From Ophiothrix spiculata (lineage: Eukaryota; Echinodermata; Ophiuroidea; Amphilepidida; Ophiotrichidae), in the NCBI GenBank assembly GCA_000969725.1, contig JXSR01S042263.1: DNA of 23,025 bases. One strand, given 5' to 3'. Shown piece after piece: positions 9,601 through 15,599 of this stretch. The position numbers and the translations under genes are program-made. The notes beneath the pieces were generated by a model that saw only the letters and a program-made list of their open reading frames with translations, did no database searches and was not told where the DNA came from. How positions within the stretch are numbered: position 1 is the first letter of the stretch; every line of letters starts with the position of its first letter.

Positions 9601-12600
9601 TGCAAACAAAATTATACTTTTTACACATTACTGGAGGTTTTGATCAAAATTTTCTCATTATTTGGTACTTAACTTGGCAGTTGTTACAGAACATAGAGAG
9701 TATAATTCAACTGCAGGTGATATTCTAAAATTTTGTCCAATGCATGTTTAAAATACACGGGCCCCAAAATGAAATGGTCTCATGCATGACAAGGTCATAC
9801 ATGCACATTCTCTGAAAATTTGCCATCATCGCAGTACTTCAACATATATGATAGACACTTTTGAACCAGGATTACATGTTTTTTCTGTGTTATGTGTTGT
9901 GTTATGACTAACAGAGCCATCTCTTGATTTCTTATGCATTGATACTTCCAATGAACAAGAGAGGGCGAGCTCATGGTTACACTGTGAAAATAAATAATTA
10001 CGTTGAACTTAAGCTCTGAACATAAAAATTGAAAGTCACAACCTTTTTTCAAATCCTGATACAGCTGTGGCCAGGTACAATGTGTGTGTTCTCAAACACC
10101 ATGAGGCACACTGCAGTATAAATGGCCAGATAGCAAGAGGTCTGCATAGTCTGGTTTTCTGTGTATACCATATCATGGTTGTCATATACAGGGGACTTCA
10201 TATTGCNNNNNNNNNNNNNNNNNNNNNNNNNNNNNNNNNNNNNNNNNNNNNNNNNNNNNNNNNNNNNNNNNNNNNNNNNNNNNNNNNNNNNNNNNNNNNN
10301 NNNNNNNNNNNNNNNNNNNNNNNNNNNNNNNNNNNNNNNNNNNNNNNNNNNNNNNNNNNNNNNNNNNNNNNNNNNNNNNNNNNNNNNNNNNNNNNNNNNN
10401 NNNNNNNNNNNNNNNNNNNNNNNNNNNNNNNNNNNNNNNNNNNNNNNNNNNNNNNNNNNNNNNNNNNNNNNNNNNNNNNNNNNNNNNNNNNNNNNNNNNN
10501 NNNNNNNNNNNNNNNNNNNNNNNNNNNNNNNNNNNNNNNNNNNNNNNNNNNNNNNNNNNNNNNNNNNNNNNNNNNNNNNNNNNNNNNNNNNNNNNNNNNN
10601 NNNNNNNNNNNNNNNNNNNNNNNNNNNNNNNNNNNNNNNNNNNNNNNNNNNNNNNNNNNNNNNNNNNNNNNNNNNNNNNNNNNNNNNNNNNNNNNNNNNN
10701 NNNNNNNNNNNNNNNNNNNNNNNNNNNNNNNNNNNNNNNNNNNNNNNNNNNNNNNNNNNNNNNNNNNNNNNNNNNNNNNNNNNNNNNNNNNNNNNNNNNN
10801 NNNNNNNNNNNNNNNNNNNNNNNNNNNNNNNNNNNNNNNNNNNNNNNNNNNNNNNNNNNNNNNNNNNNNNNNNNNNNNNNNNNNNNNNNNNNNNNNNNNN
10901 NNNNNNCTTATTATGTAATTGATATTATTGGTAAGTATTGTGCTCAACTTTCAGATCCAATTTTAAGCTCCTTATTTTGTAAATATTGAAAGAAATCTAA
11001 AATACCAATGTTCAATTATTTGGTCTTTGTTTACAACATTGACAAGTTTATTGCGGGATTTTAACAAATGTGCTCATGTAAGAACATAACGCAACGCGTT
11101 CACCCGCGCACTCAGTACTTGTTGCCGCGCAAAAAGGCAAGCACATCAAAACACGCAACCTAAACGCAAAATATAGGACGGGTATCTATGCCCGTATTTT
11201 CACGCCAACAGCCACATGTTTATTTTTACTGTAAAATGTCAAAATAATCTTTTAATTTTACCTATAAATAAGTTTAAAAGTTTTTTTTGGTAGTGTTTTA
11301 TTGTCTGTAATAACAGGTAACATGCTGAAGTATCAGAAAATGCAGAAAAGCTAAATTCTGCTTTAGAACAAATGGCTGGGATTAACAGGCCCCTTAAGAT
11401 ACATGAACCAAAAATAAAATGGTCTTATGCATGACAAGGTCATACATATATGTACATTCTCTGAAAATCTGTCATCATCACAGTATTTCAACAACCACTA
11501 AAATGATAGACACTTTTGAACCAGGATAATATGCATTTTCTGTGTTATGTGTTGTGCGTGTTTGTGACTAACAGAGCCATCTCTTGATTACTCATGCATT
11601 GATACTTCCACTGAACAAGAGAGGGCGAACTCACGGTTACACTGTGAAAATAAATGATTACATTGGACTTTAGCTCTGAACATAAAAATTGAAAGTCACA
11701 ACTTTTTTCAAATCCTTATACAGCTGTGGCCAGGTACAATGTGTGTGTTCTCAAACACCATGAGGCACATTGCAGTATAAATGGCCAGATAGCAAGAGGT
11801 CTGCATAGTCTGGTTTTCTGTGTATACCATATCATGGTTGTCATATACAGGGGACTTCATATTGCAGATACAATTCAAGGCATAGGAGTTCTTTTAATAT
11901 AAACTCTGACACATAAGTAATTAAAAATAGGGGATCACCAATATCATCCTCCAATGTGCAGTCCACTATCTGTTGTTATGTGATTAATTTCAGACCTATT
12001 GTTTTACCATTTTAAGGTTGGCATTCCACTTATTTTGCTTTCTAAGTGATTGATATAATAAGAGTAAATCAATATTTACACAATATTTTGCTATTATTTT
12101 ATCTGTTGAAATGACCTCCTCCTGTGGTTTAAAAGTCCTTTTGGATTCTGGGTGACCCACCAGGGCATTCTCCCAGGACACAATCCATTAGGAGTGATTT
12201 CTGTGAAGTGAGTAATGTCTCGGGCTTGGAATGTTGGCAGGCCTGTGAAAATTACCAGAGATGAAATCTTGAAACTTACTTATACTCAATGATGTTCTAA
12301 ATTCTTATTTTCATGGTATTTTTTCCATTCTCAGCCGGTGTTTCAAAGTACTCTGGTGGTTCAATACATTACTATCCAGGATTACACACGACACAGAACC
12401 CATTACAAGTCGAGAGGTTACAGCATGATTTTAAGCGGTATCTCACTAGGAAAATAGGCTTTGAGGCTGTCATGAGGGTCAGGTGTACGAAAGGTAAGCA
12501 TTGTACAGCTAAATGCCCGATGTTCACTTTCTGCATCACAATTATGTTGCTTTATAGTGATTGTGTAGTACCTGAAAAGCAAACACTCTTACATATTTGA

Positions 12601-15193
12601 TCATTATAGGTGTAGGTTTCTATCAGATGCTCACCCCTGTGGCTCAACTGGAAGTAGTTTATTTTTTTGATGTTTTAAATAAAAGCCCATATTTTTCTGA
12701 TTATAAATCCCAAAATTTCTCTTTCAAATTCTTCATAGTTTTGGAGATATGGCTTAGAAGTCAATGCATGCAGCAGATATCAGTCAAAAATTCTTACCAG
12801 TTTAGAATCTAAATCTAAGTGGAACATATTTCATATACATATACATGGCCGTATTAAAAGAGCTTGGGTCCAATTTTCAAAATTTGGTTTTCAAAGACAT
12901 TAAAGACCGCTAAAGATTTCAGCTGAATTGGTCAAACAGTTTTGATTTTATGGGCAATTTTGCATTTCAGAGCTGGCTGTATGTTAAGTATGAAAAAATG
13001 TTGAAGCAATTTGTTTTATTGCTTACCGCAAGTTTTTGAAAAGTAATTGGCAGGGTTAGATAATTGGAATAAAAATTATTATAATATGTGTGATATTTAA
13101 ATGGTTTTGATAGAATTCTTCCTCTTATTTTCAGGGTTAAATATCCACACATTCCATGGAAATTTCTTTGTAAGATCTACAGATCTGTTGTCACTACCAA
13201 ACATTGGTCCTGACTCTGGTTATGCCATGCAACTCAGTATTGACGAGTCATTACATGACTCGTCAGTAGCTTGCTTTCAAGCAGCACTTCTATATACAAG
13301 CAGTAAAGGTGAGTTATGTAAAAGGTTGCAAGGATTGTGTCACTTAAAGTGGTCATTACTAGTTCTGTGTATTCTGCTCAAAGGGACTAGCGTAGATTCT
13401 ACTTATAATTAAAAACTTATGGAAATGCTTTAAGGCCCAAGTATACTTAAGGTCCCATCCAAAATTTTAGGGTAGGGTTTACAGTTAGTGTAGGGTTAGG
13501 GTCGTCATGGTTAGTGAGTTAGGGTCGGGTCATGCTTATGGTCAAATTTTTGATGGGACCTAAAGTATACTTTTTCCCTCTAAAAAAACCTAAAAAATGT
13601 CCCAATATCAAAGTAAAAAATCTACACAGAAAGAAATGGCAATAATTGAGAGAGAATTAATTTTCAATAAGGTGATGATGGTGTGACTATATCCAGTGTT
13701 TTCAAAATTTTACCCCAGGTAGATTTTCCAGTTAAAAGATCAGTCAAATTTCTAAAGACTTTTCAGTAATGTCAAACAGAGAAACAATTCAATCAAAAAT
13801 ATTTTTTGACCATCACAAGTGTTGAAACAAGATTTGATTTAAACTGGAAACTTGTTTTCACAACATTTTTATATGCCGAGAAAAATTAAAAGTTGGTAAA
13901 GAATAAACAGCGTCATCTATAGTCTCATTAATGTTTCATATCCTTTACAGTACTACACTATGAACAATGTATTTACCATAACGGTCATAATCGATTGCTT
14001 TTTTAATGGCAGCTTACTCTGTTGTGATGTACAGTGGTCGAAATATGATTAATAATCCTTCAAGACCTTAAATGATAAACAGGGATGCTGTGGCAGGGAT
14101 AGCTAAACAAGGAAGTGTGGAAGAACAGTGGAGATAACAGTCGGGAGAAAGTAGGATGTAAATGGCGATTTTTATACCGACCTCATAAAGACTCTTGAGT
14201 TGCAAGCATGCTTAGTCAATACCTCTTGAATTCATATCACTGCAAATTGATATTGTATCCATATGCCGTATGATTTGCTTTCAATATGGCGACTTGTGAA
14301 AGTGTATCAATAACAGGCCTACTCTTAATGCATGTATCTTGTTCCAATTATGTCGGTTTTATATTGACATGTGTGTTTGTGAATCGTACGTCATGTTATT
14401 GATAACCTGTTTTTGTCTTCATATAGGTGAAAGAAGGATAAGAGTTCACACAATGTGTTTACCAGTTACTAATCAGTTGTCAGAGGTGATGGCCGGTGCA
14501 GACCAACAAGCTGTCGTTTGTTTGCTCAGTAGAATGGGTAAGTCCAGGCATACTTGTTGAAATGTCTGATTTCTATCATCAATGAATTAACCTCGCCTAT
14601 TTCGAAACTTTCTTCGCGCCAGCTTTTTTTTAGGATATCATCATCCCTGTAGTAAAAAAATAATAATTTGGGGTGCTGTCGGAGCGCATCATCCAAACTT
14701 GACTCTTAAGAAAACCAAGAAGACAAGAGAAAGTATAATGTATTACCATGCAACTTTTCTTGTTTCAAAGCTAATGGCTTAATACCGTTGGCAGACATGC
14801 TAAGTAGTACAATTTACCCATGAAAGAATGAAGGTATGTTTCCAGAGGGTGCAATGAGAATTTTATTTCCTTCTCTTTGTGCACATTTGTGCAGATTGAC
14901 CGATTGAAACAGAAGAGTCAAACCATGAGTAATGTATGTGTGCTTGTAAACTTCAATCTTGGCGTTCAAGACAATAAATGGAAAAGTTTTCTTTTTCTGA
15001 CCATACCTTACTTTATTTCTCCTCAGCTGTTGACAAGTCTGTGATGAATTCTGTAGGCGATGCAAGGGATGCGATAGTCAATGTGTGCCTGGACTCGATA
15101 TCGTCGTTCAAGGGCGGACAGACTATGGGAACACTGATGGCGCCGCACTCGCTCAGACTCCTACCCGTCTATATGCTAGCCTTGCTAAAAAAT
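581..15193 (+). CDS. SEC24A/B: SEC24 (A/B class) COPII coat subunit, internal part of a split gene
   Basis: Ten exons with GT-AG borders join into one open frame of 1,340 nt (about 446 codons), incomplete at both ends. SEC24 pairs with SEC23 in the inner COPII coat at ER exit sites and binds export signals of cargo and SNAREs. In order, the product has the stretch after the zinc finger (PEEFSYDP, EFIAPSEYM), the vWA-like trunk (PPQPAVYLFMLDVS through LGPATDFYKKMALD), the beta-sandwich part (GFEAVMRVRCTKG, HTFHGNFFVRSTDLLSLP, LLYTSSKGERRIRVH) and the start of the helical domain (DARDAIVN, LMAPHSLRLLPVYMLALLK). Vertebrate SEC24A/B matches nearly codon for codon. SEC24C/D differs at many of these places (for example KPPSPPAF at the trunk start), so A/B class is preferred. 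The start codon, N-terminal disordered region, zinc finger and gelsolin domain are not in the window. Identification comes from recognising the family; the A versus B label cannot be decided in an invertebrate. Confidence 0.95.
917..1501. repeat. Foldback element with long terminal inverted repeats (~170 bp arms)
   Basis: The arm at 917-1091 is the imperfect reverse complement of 1332-1501. Outer ends pair as CAAGGGATGGTCAATA with TAAGGGGTGTTCAATA. Further in, GGAGATGAGCTATG pairs with GGAGATGACCTATG, then TTTTATTTTACA with the same, then AATTTAAAACTTG, and at the inner limit TAGAGGTTTCT with TAGAGGTTTCT. The middle of about 240 bp is single-copy in this window and has no ORF. This is the form of a non-autonomous foldback or MITE-type DNA element. 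A target duplication was not resolved. Confidence 0.8.
1594..1953. repeat. MITE-like element with 22-bp perfect terminal inverted repeats
   Basis: The left end at 1594-1616 contains TATATACTGTATTAATAAAT, and 1932-1953 is its reverse complement (22 bases perfect). The 360-bp element has no coding sequence. TA at the outermost positions would fit a Tc1/mariner-type target site, but this is a guess from the end bases only. Inside it is a cluster of short repeats (1665-1756). Confidence 0.75.
1665..1756. repeat. Three 21-22-bp direct repeats plus one inverted copy (TTTACGGGTTTT)
   Basis: The unit AGACTATTTACGGGTTTT occurs three times in a row near 1695, 1717 and 1738 (the middle one with TATGGG). 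A partial inverted copy, AGAAAACCCCGTAAA, sits at 1666-1680, so the cluster begins and ends with mutually complementary sequence and can fold. Confidence 0.8.
1944..2024. repeat. Hairpin-forming inverted repeat, AT-rich
   Basis: CAAATATATACTGAC (1957-1971) is the perfect reverse complement of 2000-2014. Pairing continues imperfectly outward (ACAGTATA... at 1944 with ...TATACTATA to 2024) around a 28-base loop. It overlaps the right terminal repeat of the 1594-1953 element and shares the CAGTATATA core, so it may be a nested or related element. Confidence 0.7.
2187..2418 (+). CDS. SEC24A/B: SEC24 window exon 2 (first strands of the trunk domain)
   Basis: The acceptor is CCCTGCAG (ending 2186) and the donor is GTAATA at 2419. 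The exon encodes 77 codons plus one nucleotide (ends in phase 1), starting LRPPQPAVYLFMLDVSFAAV and ending PQMMVVSDVE. This is the opening beta strand and following helix of the vWA-like trunk that contacts SEC23, including the family-typical MPGDARTMISLLTFDSTLHF stretch. The TTG at 2187 is an internal Leu codon, not a start. The donor is less canonical than its neighbours (GTAATA), and a small inverted-repeat element begins 13 bases downstream of it. Confidence 0.95.
2432..2604. repeat. Small inverted-repeat (MITE-like) element beside the exon 2 donor
   Basis: The left end GAATTCACAGGCATGAAAA (2432-2450) pairs with the right end TTCTCATGCCTGAATTC (2588-2604), with a 2-base difference in spacing. 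The interior repeats the motif ATTCAGATA several times (around 2450, 2503, 2563). The element begins 13 bases downstream of the exon 2 splice donor. Confidence 0.65.
2911..3187 (+). repeat. Tandem duplication of a 138-bp unit
   Basis: 2911-3047 and 3050-3187 are near-identical, with a few substitutions and one single-base indel. Both start AAAAAGCTCCCATGC and end AAGGTCACC(A/T)CTATCAAAATT. The last part of the unit (AGGTCACCTCTATCAAAATT and what follows) recurs in the next intron but one at 5870-5965, so the unit is at least partly a dispersed repeat. Confidence 0.88.
2993..3497. repeat. TTAA-flanked inverted-repeat element (two alternative left ends)
   Basis: TTAAAGGGACAATTCATGAT occurs at about 2993 and again at about 3132 (through the 138-bp duplication). 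Its near-perfect reverse complement ATCATGAATTGCACCTTTAA is at 3478-3497 (two mismatches in 20). Both ends carry TTAA, the target site of piggyBac-like elements. The terminal bases AGGG are not a piggyBac signature I can vouch for, so class assignment is open. The element probably spans 3132-3497, with the 2993 end made by the tandem duplication. Confidence 0.6.
3550..3605 (+). CDS. SEC24A/B: SEC24 window exon 3 (56-nt micro-exon of the trunk)
   Basis: The acceptor CTCTTTCAG ends at 3549 and the donor GTAAGT starts at 3606. Two nucleotides complete the split Asp codon, then 18 codons read VFLPSPNELIVNIHECKE, ending in phase 0. This matches the SEC24A/B segment that follows VSD in the trunk. 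It is too short to be found by ORF length and was located by continuity of the family sequence and of phase with exons 2 and 4. Confidence 0.93.
3606..4354. other. Intron between window exons 3 and 4
   Basis: A phase-0 intron of 749 bp. It holds a short tandem repeat at 3746-3813 (two copies of GTTGAGAAACTG.CT..AATGCA, period 39) and a perfect 8-bp hairpin at 4206-4226 (GAAAGGTT/AACCTTTC). No coding evidence on the - strand: the ORFs there cross the repeat and match nothing I recognise. Confidence 0.85.
4355..4456 (+). CDS. SEC24A/B: SEC24 window exon 4 (trunk helix region)
   Basis: The acceptor TTTTTCAG ends at 4354 and the donor GTAAGT starts at 4457. Thirty-four whole codons (phase 0 at both ends) run from LLTELLTQLPAMFEGTK to TALGPALQAAIKLL. 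The ALGPALQAA stretch is a hallmark of SEC24A/B, and the exon has exactly the number of residues seen in human SEC24A between the same neighbours as I remember them. A length divisible by three means skipping would keep the frame; nothing in the sequence shows that this happens. Confidence 0.95.
5870..5965 (+). repeat. Partial copy of the 2911-3240 repeat
   Basis: CAGGTCACCTCTATCAAAATT followed by TTTTTAGATAATAAGAATTCTTGACTG matches 3168-3238 (AAGGTCACCTCTATCAAAATT, then TTTTTTAGCTAGTAAGAATCCTTGACTG) in the same orientation. The homology goes past the tandem unit end, so the repeat family is longer than the 138-bp unit. Confidence 0.75.
6193..6330 (+). repeat. Dispersed repeat, copy 1 (related to 8755-9000)
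   Basis: TTTTGCATTCAAAATCGAGT, then TGTACGCCATTCTTAATGCATG and, about 60 bases later, ACAATCTTGAGACAAACTATA, match the order and spacing of similar blocks at 8763-8960, though copy 2 carries more sequence between them. I do not recognise the family. Confidence 0.55.
7527..7631 (+). CDS. SEC24A/B: SEC24 window exon 5 (trunk, GGRV segment)
   Basis: The acceptor TTTTGTTTCAG ends at 7526 and the donor GTATGT starts at 7632. Thirty-five codons, phase 0 at both ends, begin GATGGRVTVFQSGLPSAGAG and include AREDPNQR, a conserved A/B-class segment. It is preceded by the longest fully sequenced intron on the 5' side (3.07 kb). A SINE-like repeat starts only about nine bases after the donor. Exons 4 and 5 are both symmetrical (0-0). 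Confidence 0.95.
7632..8471. other. Intron between window exons 5 and 6
   Basis: A phase-0 intron of 840 bp. Its first 320 bases are the SINE copy at 7641-7950; the rest is AT-rich, ending in a good pyrimidine tract (TTTTTATTCCCCCACAG). The 68-codon frame at 8176-8382 has hydrophobic residues but no family match that I recognise. Confidence 0.85.
7641..7950 (+). repeat. tRNA-derived SINE, copy 2
   Basis: It matches the reverse complement of 1-253 in order. A decayed tRNA head runs from 7641 (AGTTAC...CAGTACGGAAGG; B-box-like GGTTGAACCCC). The spacer ATGGTGCTTAAAGTTGAGTG follows, then CCCTTGAACAAGAAACTAAC, TGTCTCGTGAAAACC and GGTTGCAGAACCTGAAAT. Compared with copy 1 it lacks most of the block corresponding to 40-110. 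Copy 2 also shows the 3' part not seen in copy 1: GGGGCCACAGTGG, then AGTGCACTATAAATCCCTGT and a T-rich end. The total of about 310 bp is typical for SINEs. Confidence 0.8.
8472..8595 (+). CDS. SEC24A/B: SEC24 window exon 6 (trunk, LGPATDFYKK segment)
   Basis: The acceptor TTCCCCCACAG ends at 8471 and the donor GTAAGC starts at 8596. Forty-one codons plus one nucleotide encode HIANLGPATDFYKKMALD, then AVDLFVLSAQYTDLATL, ending in phase 1. This is the C-terminal part of the trunk, with the final hydrophobic strand (VDLFVL). The split Ala codon is completed at 12335, so the product reads directly from TL into AGVSKYSGG. No residues are missing across the intron that holds the assembly gap. Confidence 0.95.
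8755..9000 (+). repeat. Dispersed repeat, copy 2
   Basis: TTTCAAATCGGGTCATGTATGCCACTCTTAACGC and, further on, CAACTCTGAGATAAACTATA match 6193-6330. Copy 2 is longer and richer in CpG (GCATGCGCC, AGCGTAAAC), which suggests it is younger or less deaminated. Boundaries are approximate. Confidence 0.5.
9751..10206 (+). repeat. Direct duplication, copy A (ends exactly at the gap)
   Basis: It aligns with 11398-11865 from AAATGGTCT...ATGCATGACAAGGTCATACAT through CAGGGGACTTCATATTGC, with scattered substitutions and small indels. The alignment stops only because the N run starts at 10207. Confidence 0.92.
10207..10906. other. Assembly gap (700 N)
   Basis: A run of exactly 700 N. Its real length and content are unknown. 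The left flank is copy A of the duplication; the right flank (CTTATTATGTAATTGATATT) does not match the sequence that follows copy B. Confidence 0.99.
11398..11865 (+). repeat. Direct duplication, copy B
   Basis: The second copy of 9751-10206, slightly longer through small insertions (for example ACCACTAAA at about 11491 and GTGCGTGT near 11553). It continues past the point where copy A meets the gap (TATTGCAGATACAATTCAAGG). Confidence 0.92.
12335..12493 (+). CDS. SEC24A/B: SEC24 window exon 7 (end of trunk to beta-sandwich)
   Basis: The acceptor CATTCTCAG ends at 12334 and the donor GTAAGC starts at 12494. The exon completes the Ala codon and adds 52 codons, GVSKYSGGSIHYYPGLH then LQHDFKRYLTRKIGFEAVMR to RCTK, ending in phase 1. 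The YLTRKIGFEAVMR stretch marks the passage from the trunk into the beta-sandwich. It starts a series of four 1-phase junctions (6/7, 7/8, 8/9, 9/10). Confidence 0.95.
12494..13134. other. Intron between window exons 7 and 8
   Basis: A phase-1 intron of 641 bp. It includes a repeat fragment at 12853-12955 related to the MITE at 15295-15599. The rest is AT-rich; the open frame at 12597-12812 has no recognisable match. Confidence 0.85.
12853..12955 (-). repeat. Fragment related to the 15295-15599 MITE
   Basis: TTAAAAGAGCTTGGGTCCAA followed by TTTTCAAAATTT, and later GATTTCAGCTGAATTGGTCA then AACAGTTTTGATTTTA, resemble the reverse complement of the right part of the 15295-15599 element (TTAAGGGAGCATGGTCCAAT...CAAAATTT... 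ATTTCAGTCAAATCAGTTCA ACCGTTTTAAC). Same order, similar spacing, strongly diverged. Confidence 0.55.
13135..13308 (+). CDS. SEC24A/B: SEC24 window exon 8 (beta-sandwich domain)
   Basis: The acceptor TTATTTTCAG ends at 13134 and the donor GTGAGT starts at 13309. The split Gly codon is followed by 57 codons: LNIHTFHGNFFVRSTDLLSL, then a variable loop (PNIGPDSGYAMQLSIDESLH), then ACFQAALLYTSSK. HTFHGNFF and LLYTSSKGERRIR across the junction are strongly conserved in SEC24A/B. It is the second-longest exon here and ends in phase 1. Confidence 0.95.
13309..14426. other. Intron between window exons 8 and 9
   Basis: A phase-1 intron of 1,118 bp with one clear MITE (13439-13572). From 13580 to 14420 I see no repeat or coding segment. 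Confidence 0.85.
13439..13572. repeat. 134-bp MITE with telomere-like interior
   Basis: The left end AAGTATACTTAAGGTCCCATC (13439-13459) and right end GATGGGACCTAAAGTATACTT (13552-13572) are inverted copies with one mismatch in 21, and pairing goes on with further mismatches for about ten bases. The interior is rich in GGGTAGGG, GTAGGGTTAGGG and GTTAGGGTCGGG blocks. With no coding capacity and short length it fits a MITE. Flanking target duplication is not clear. Confidence 0.85.
14427..14537 (+). CDS. SEC24A/B: SEC24 window exon 9 (end of beta-sandwich, start of helical domain)
   Basis: The acceptor CTTCATATAG ends at 14426 and the donor GTAAGT starts at 14538. The exon completes Gly and encodes 36 codons, ERRIRVHTMCLPVTNQLSEV to QQAVVCLLSRM, ending in phase 1. 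ERRIRVHT.CLPV ends the beta-sandwich, and the QQAVVCLLSRM part begins the all-helical domain. The acceptor has a weaker pyrimidine tract than most of the others, but frame and family match leave little doubt. Confidence 0.94.
14538..15026. other. Intron between window exons 9 and 10
   Basis: A phase-1 intron of 489 bp. A GC-richer patch near 14590-14690 (CTTCGCGCC, GGGGTGCTGTCGGAGCGCAT) stands out from its AT-rich surroundings, but I cannot assign it. No coding segment. Confidence 0.8.
15027..15193 (+). CDS. SEC24A/B: SEC24 window exon 10 (helical domain; last exon in the window)
   Basis: The acceptor TTTCTCCTCAG ends at 15026 and the donor GTAAGT starts at 15194. The split Ala is followed by 55 codons, VDKSVMNSVGDARDAIVN, a short variable loop (SFKGGQTMGT), then LMAPHSLRLLPVYMLALLKN, ending in phase 0. 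Third-position GC is higher in this exon than in the others (a run of G/C-ending codons near 15090-15150). The next expected family segment (equivalent to QKAFR...LDDRVYAM) was not found in the remaining 7.8 kb. Confidence 0.95.
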
Positions 15194-15294
15194 GTAAGTA
15201 GTCAGGCTTTCATTTTCTTAACTCATTAAGAAGCAGAAATGCTTGGTATCAGTTGAATTGCAAAGTTGAAAAATGAATGAACTCAATTTGCTTT

Positions 15295-15599
15295 TTAAAG
15301 GAGCATGGGCCGATTGGTTGAATTAAAACATTTTATGATTCCTATATATTTTTCTCATAACACATGTGAATTTTTATGACTGAAACAGGTTTTGTTTTTG
15401 AGATTTAAGTGAAAATGTGTCTATTTAACCATTTTTCAGCAAATTATATATAGACAACTATGTGTAAAAAATAGCAAAAAAAATAGTTAAAACGGTTGAA
15501 CTGATTTGACTGAAATTTGAATGTAAAGCCACGTAAGGGGTGATCTTCCGTATGAAATCAAAATCTTAAATTTTGAACAATTGGACCATGCTCCCTTAA
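15295..15599. repeat. 305-bp MITE with TTAA at both ends
   Basis: TTAAAGGAGCATGGGCCGAT (15295) and CAATTGGACCATGCTCCCTTAA (ending 15599) are inverted copies with few mismatches, so the element runs from TTAA to TTAA. It holds no ORF. TTAA target sites suggest a piggyBac-like mobiliser, and the AGGRRC start resembles that of the 2993-3497 element. A diverged fragment of the same family is at 12853-12955. Confidence 0.8.

Larger units (their letters stand above)
8596..12334. other. Intron between window exons 6 and 7, with assembly gap
   Basis: A phase-1 intron of 3,739 bp as assembled. It holds a dispersed repeat (8755-9000), a direct duplication (9751-10206 and 11398-11865), the gap of 700 N (10207-10906) and a CpG-rich pocket at 11085-11215. 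Since exon 6 joins exon 7 without loss of conserved residues, the gap need not hide an exon. Open frames that span the N run are artefacts. Confidence 0.9.

Noticed and set aside
10067..10947. Long open frames across 10067-10947 on both strands
   Set aside because: They consist almost entirely of the 700 N and have no known residues of note.
11085..11215. CpG-rich pocket as an internal promoter
   Set aside because: It is only about 130 bp, with no core-promoter element or downstream first exon that I could identify; a young repeat fragment is as likely.
13480..13530. Interstitial telomere array
   Set aside because: Only a few imperfect TTAGGG-like blocks occur, and they sit inside a MITE with defined inverted ends.
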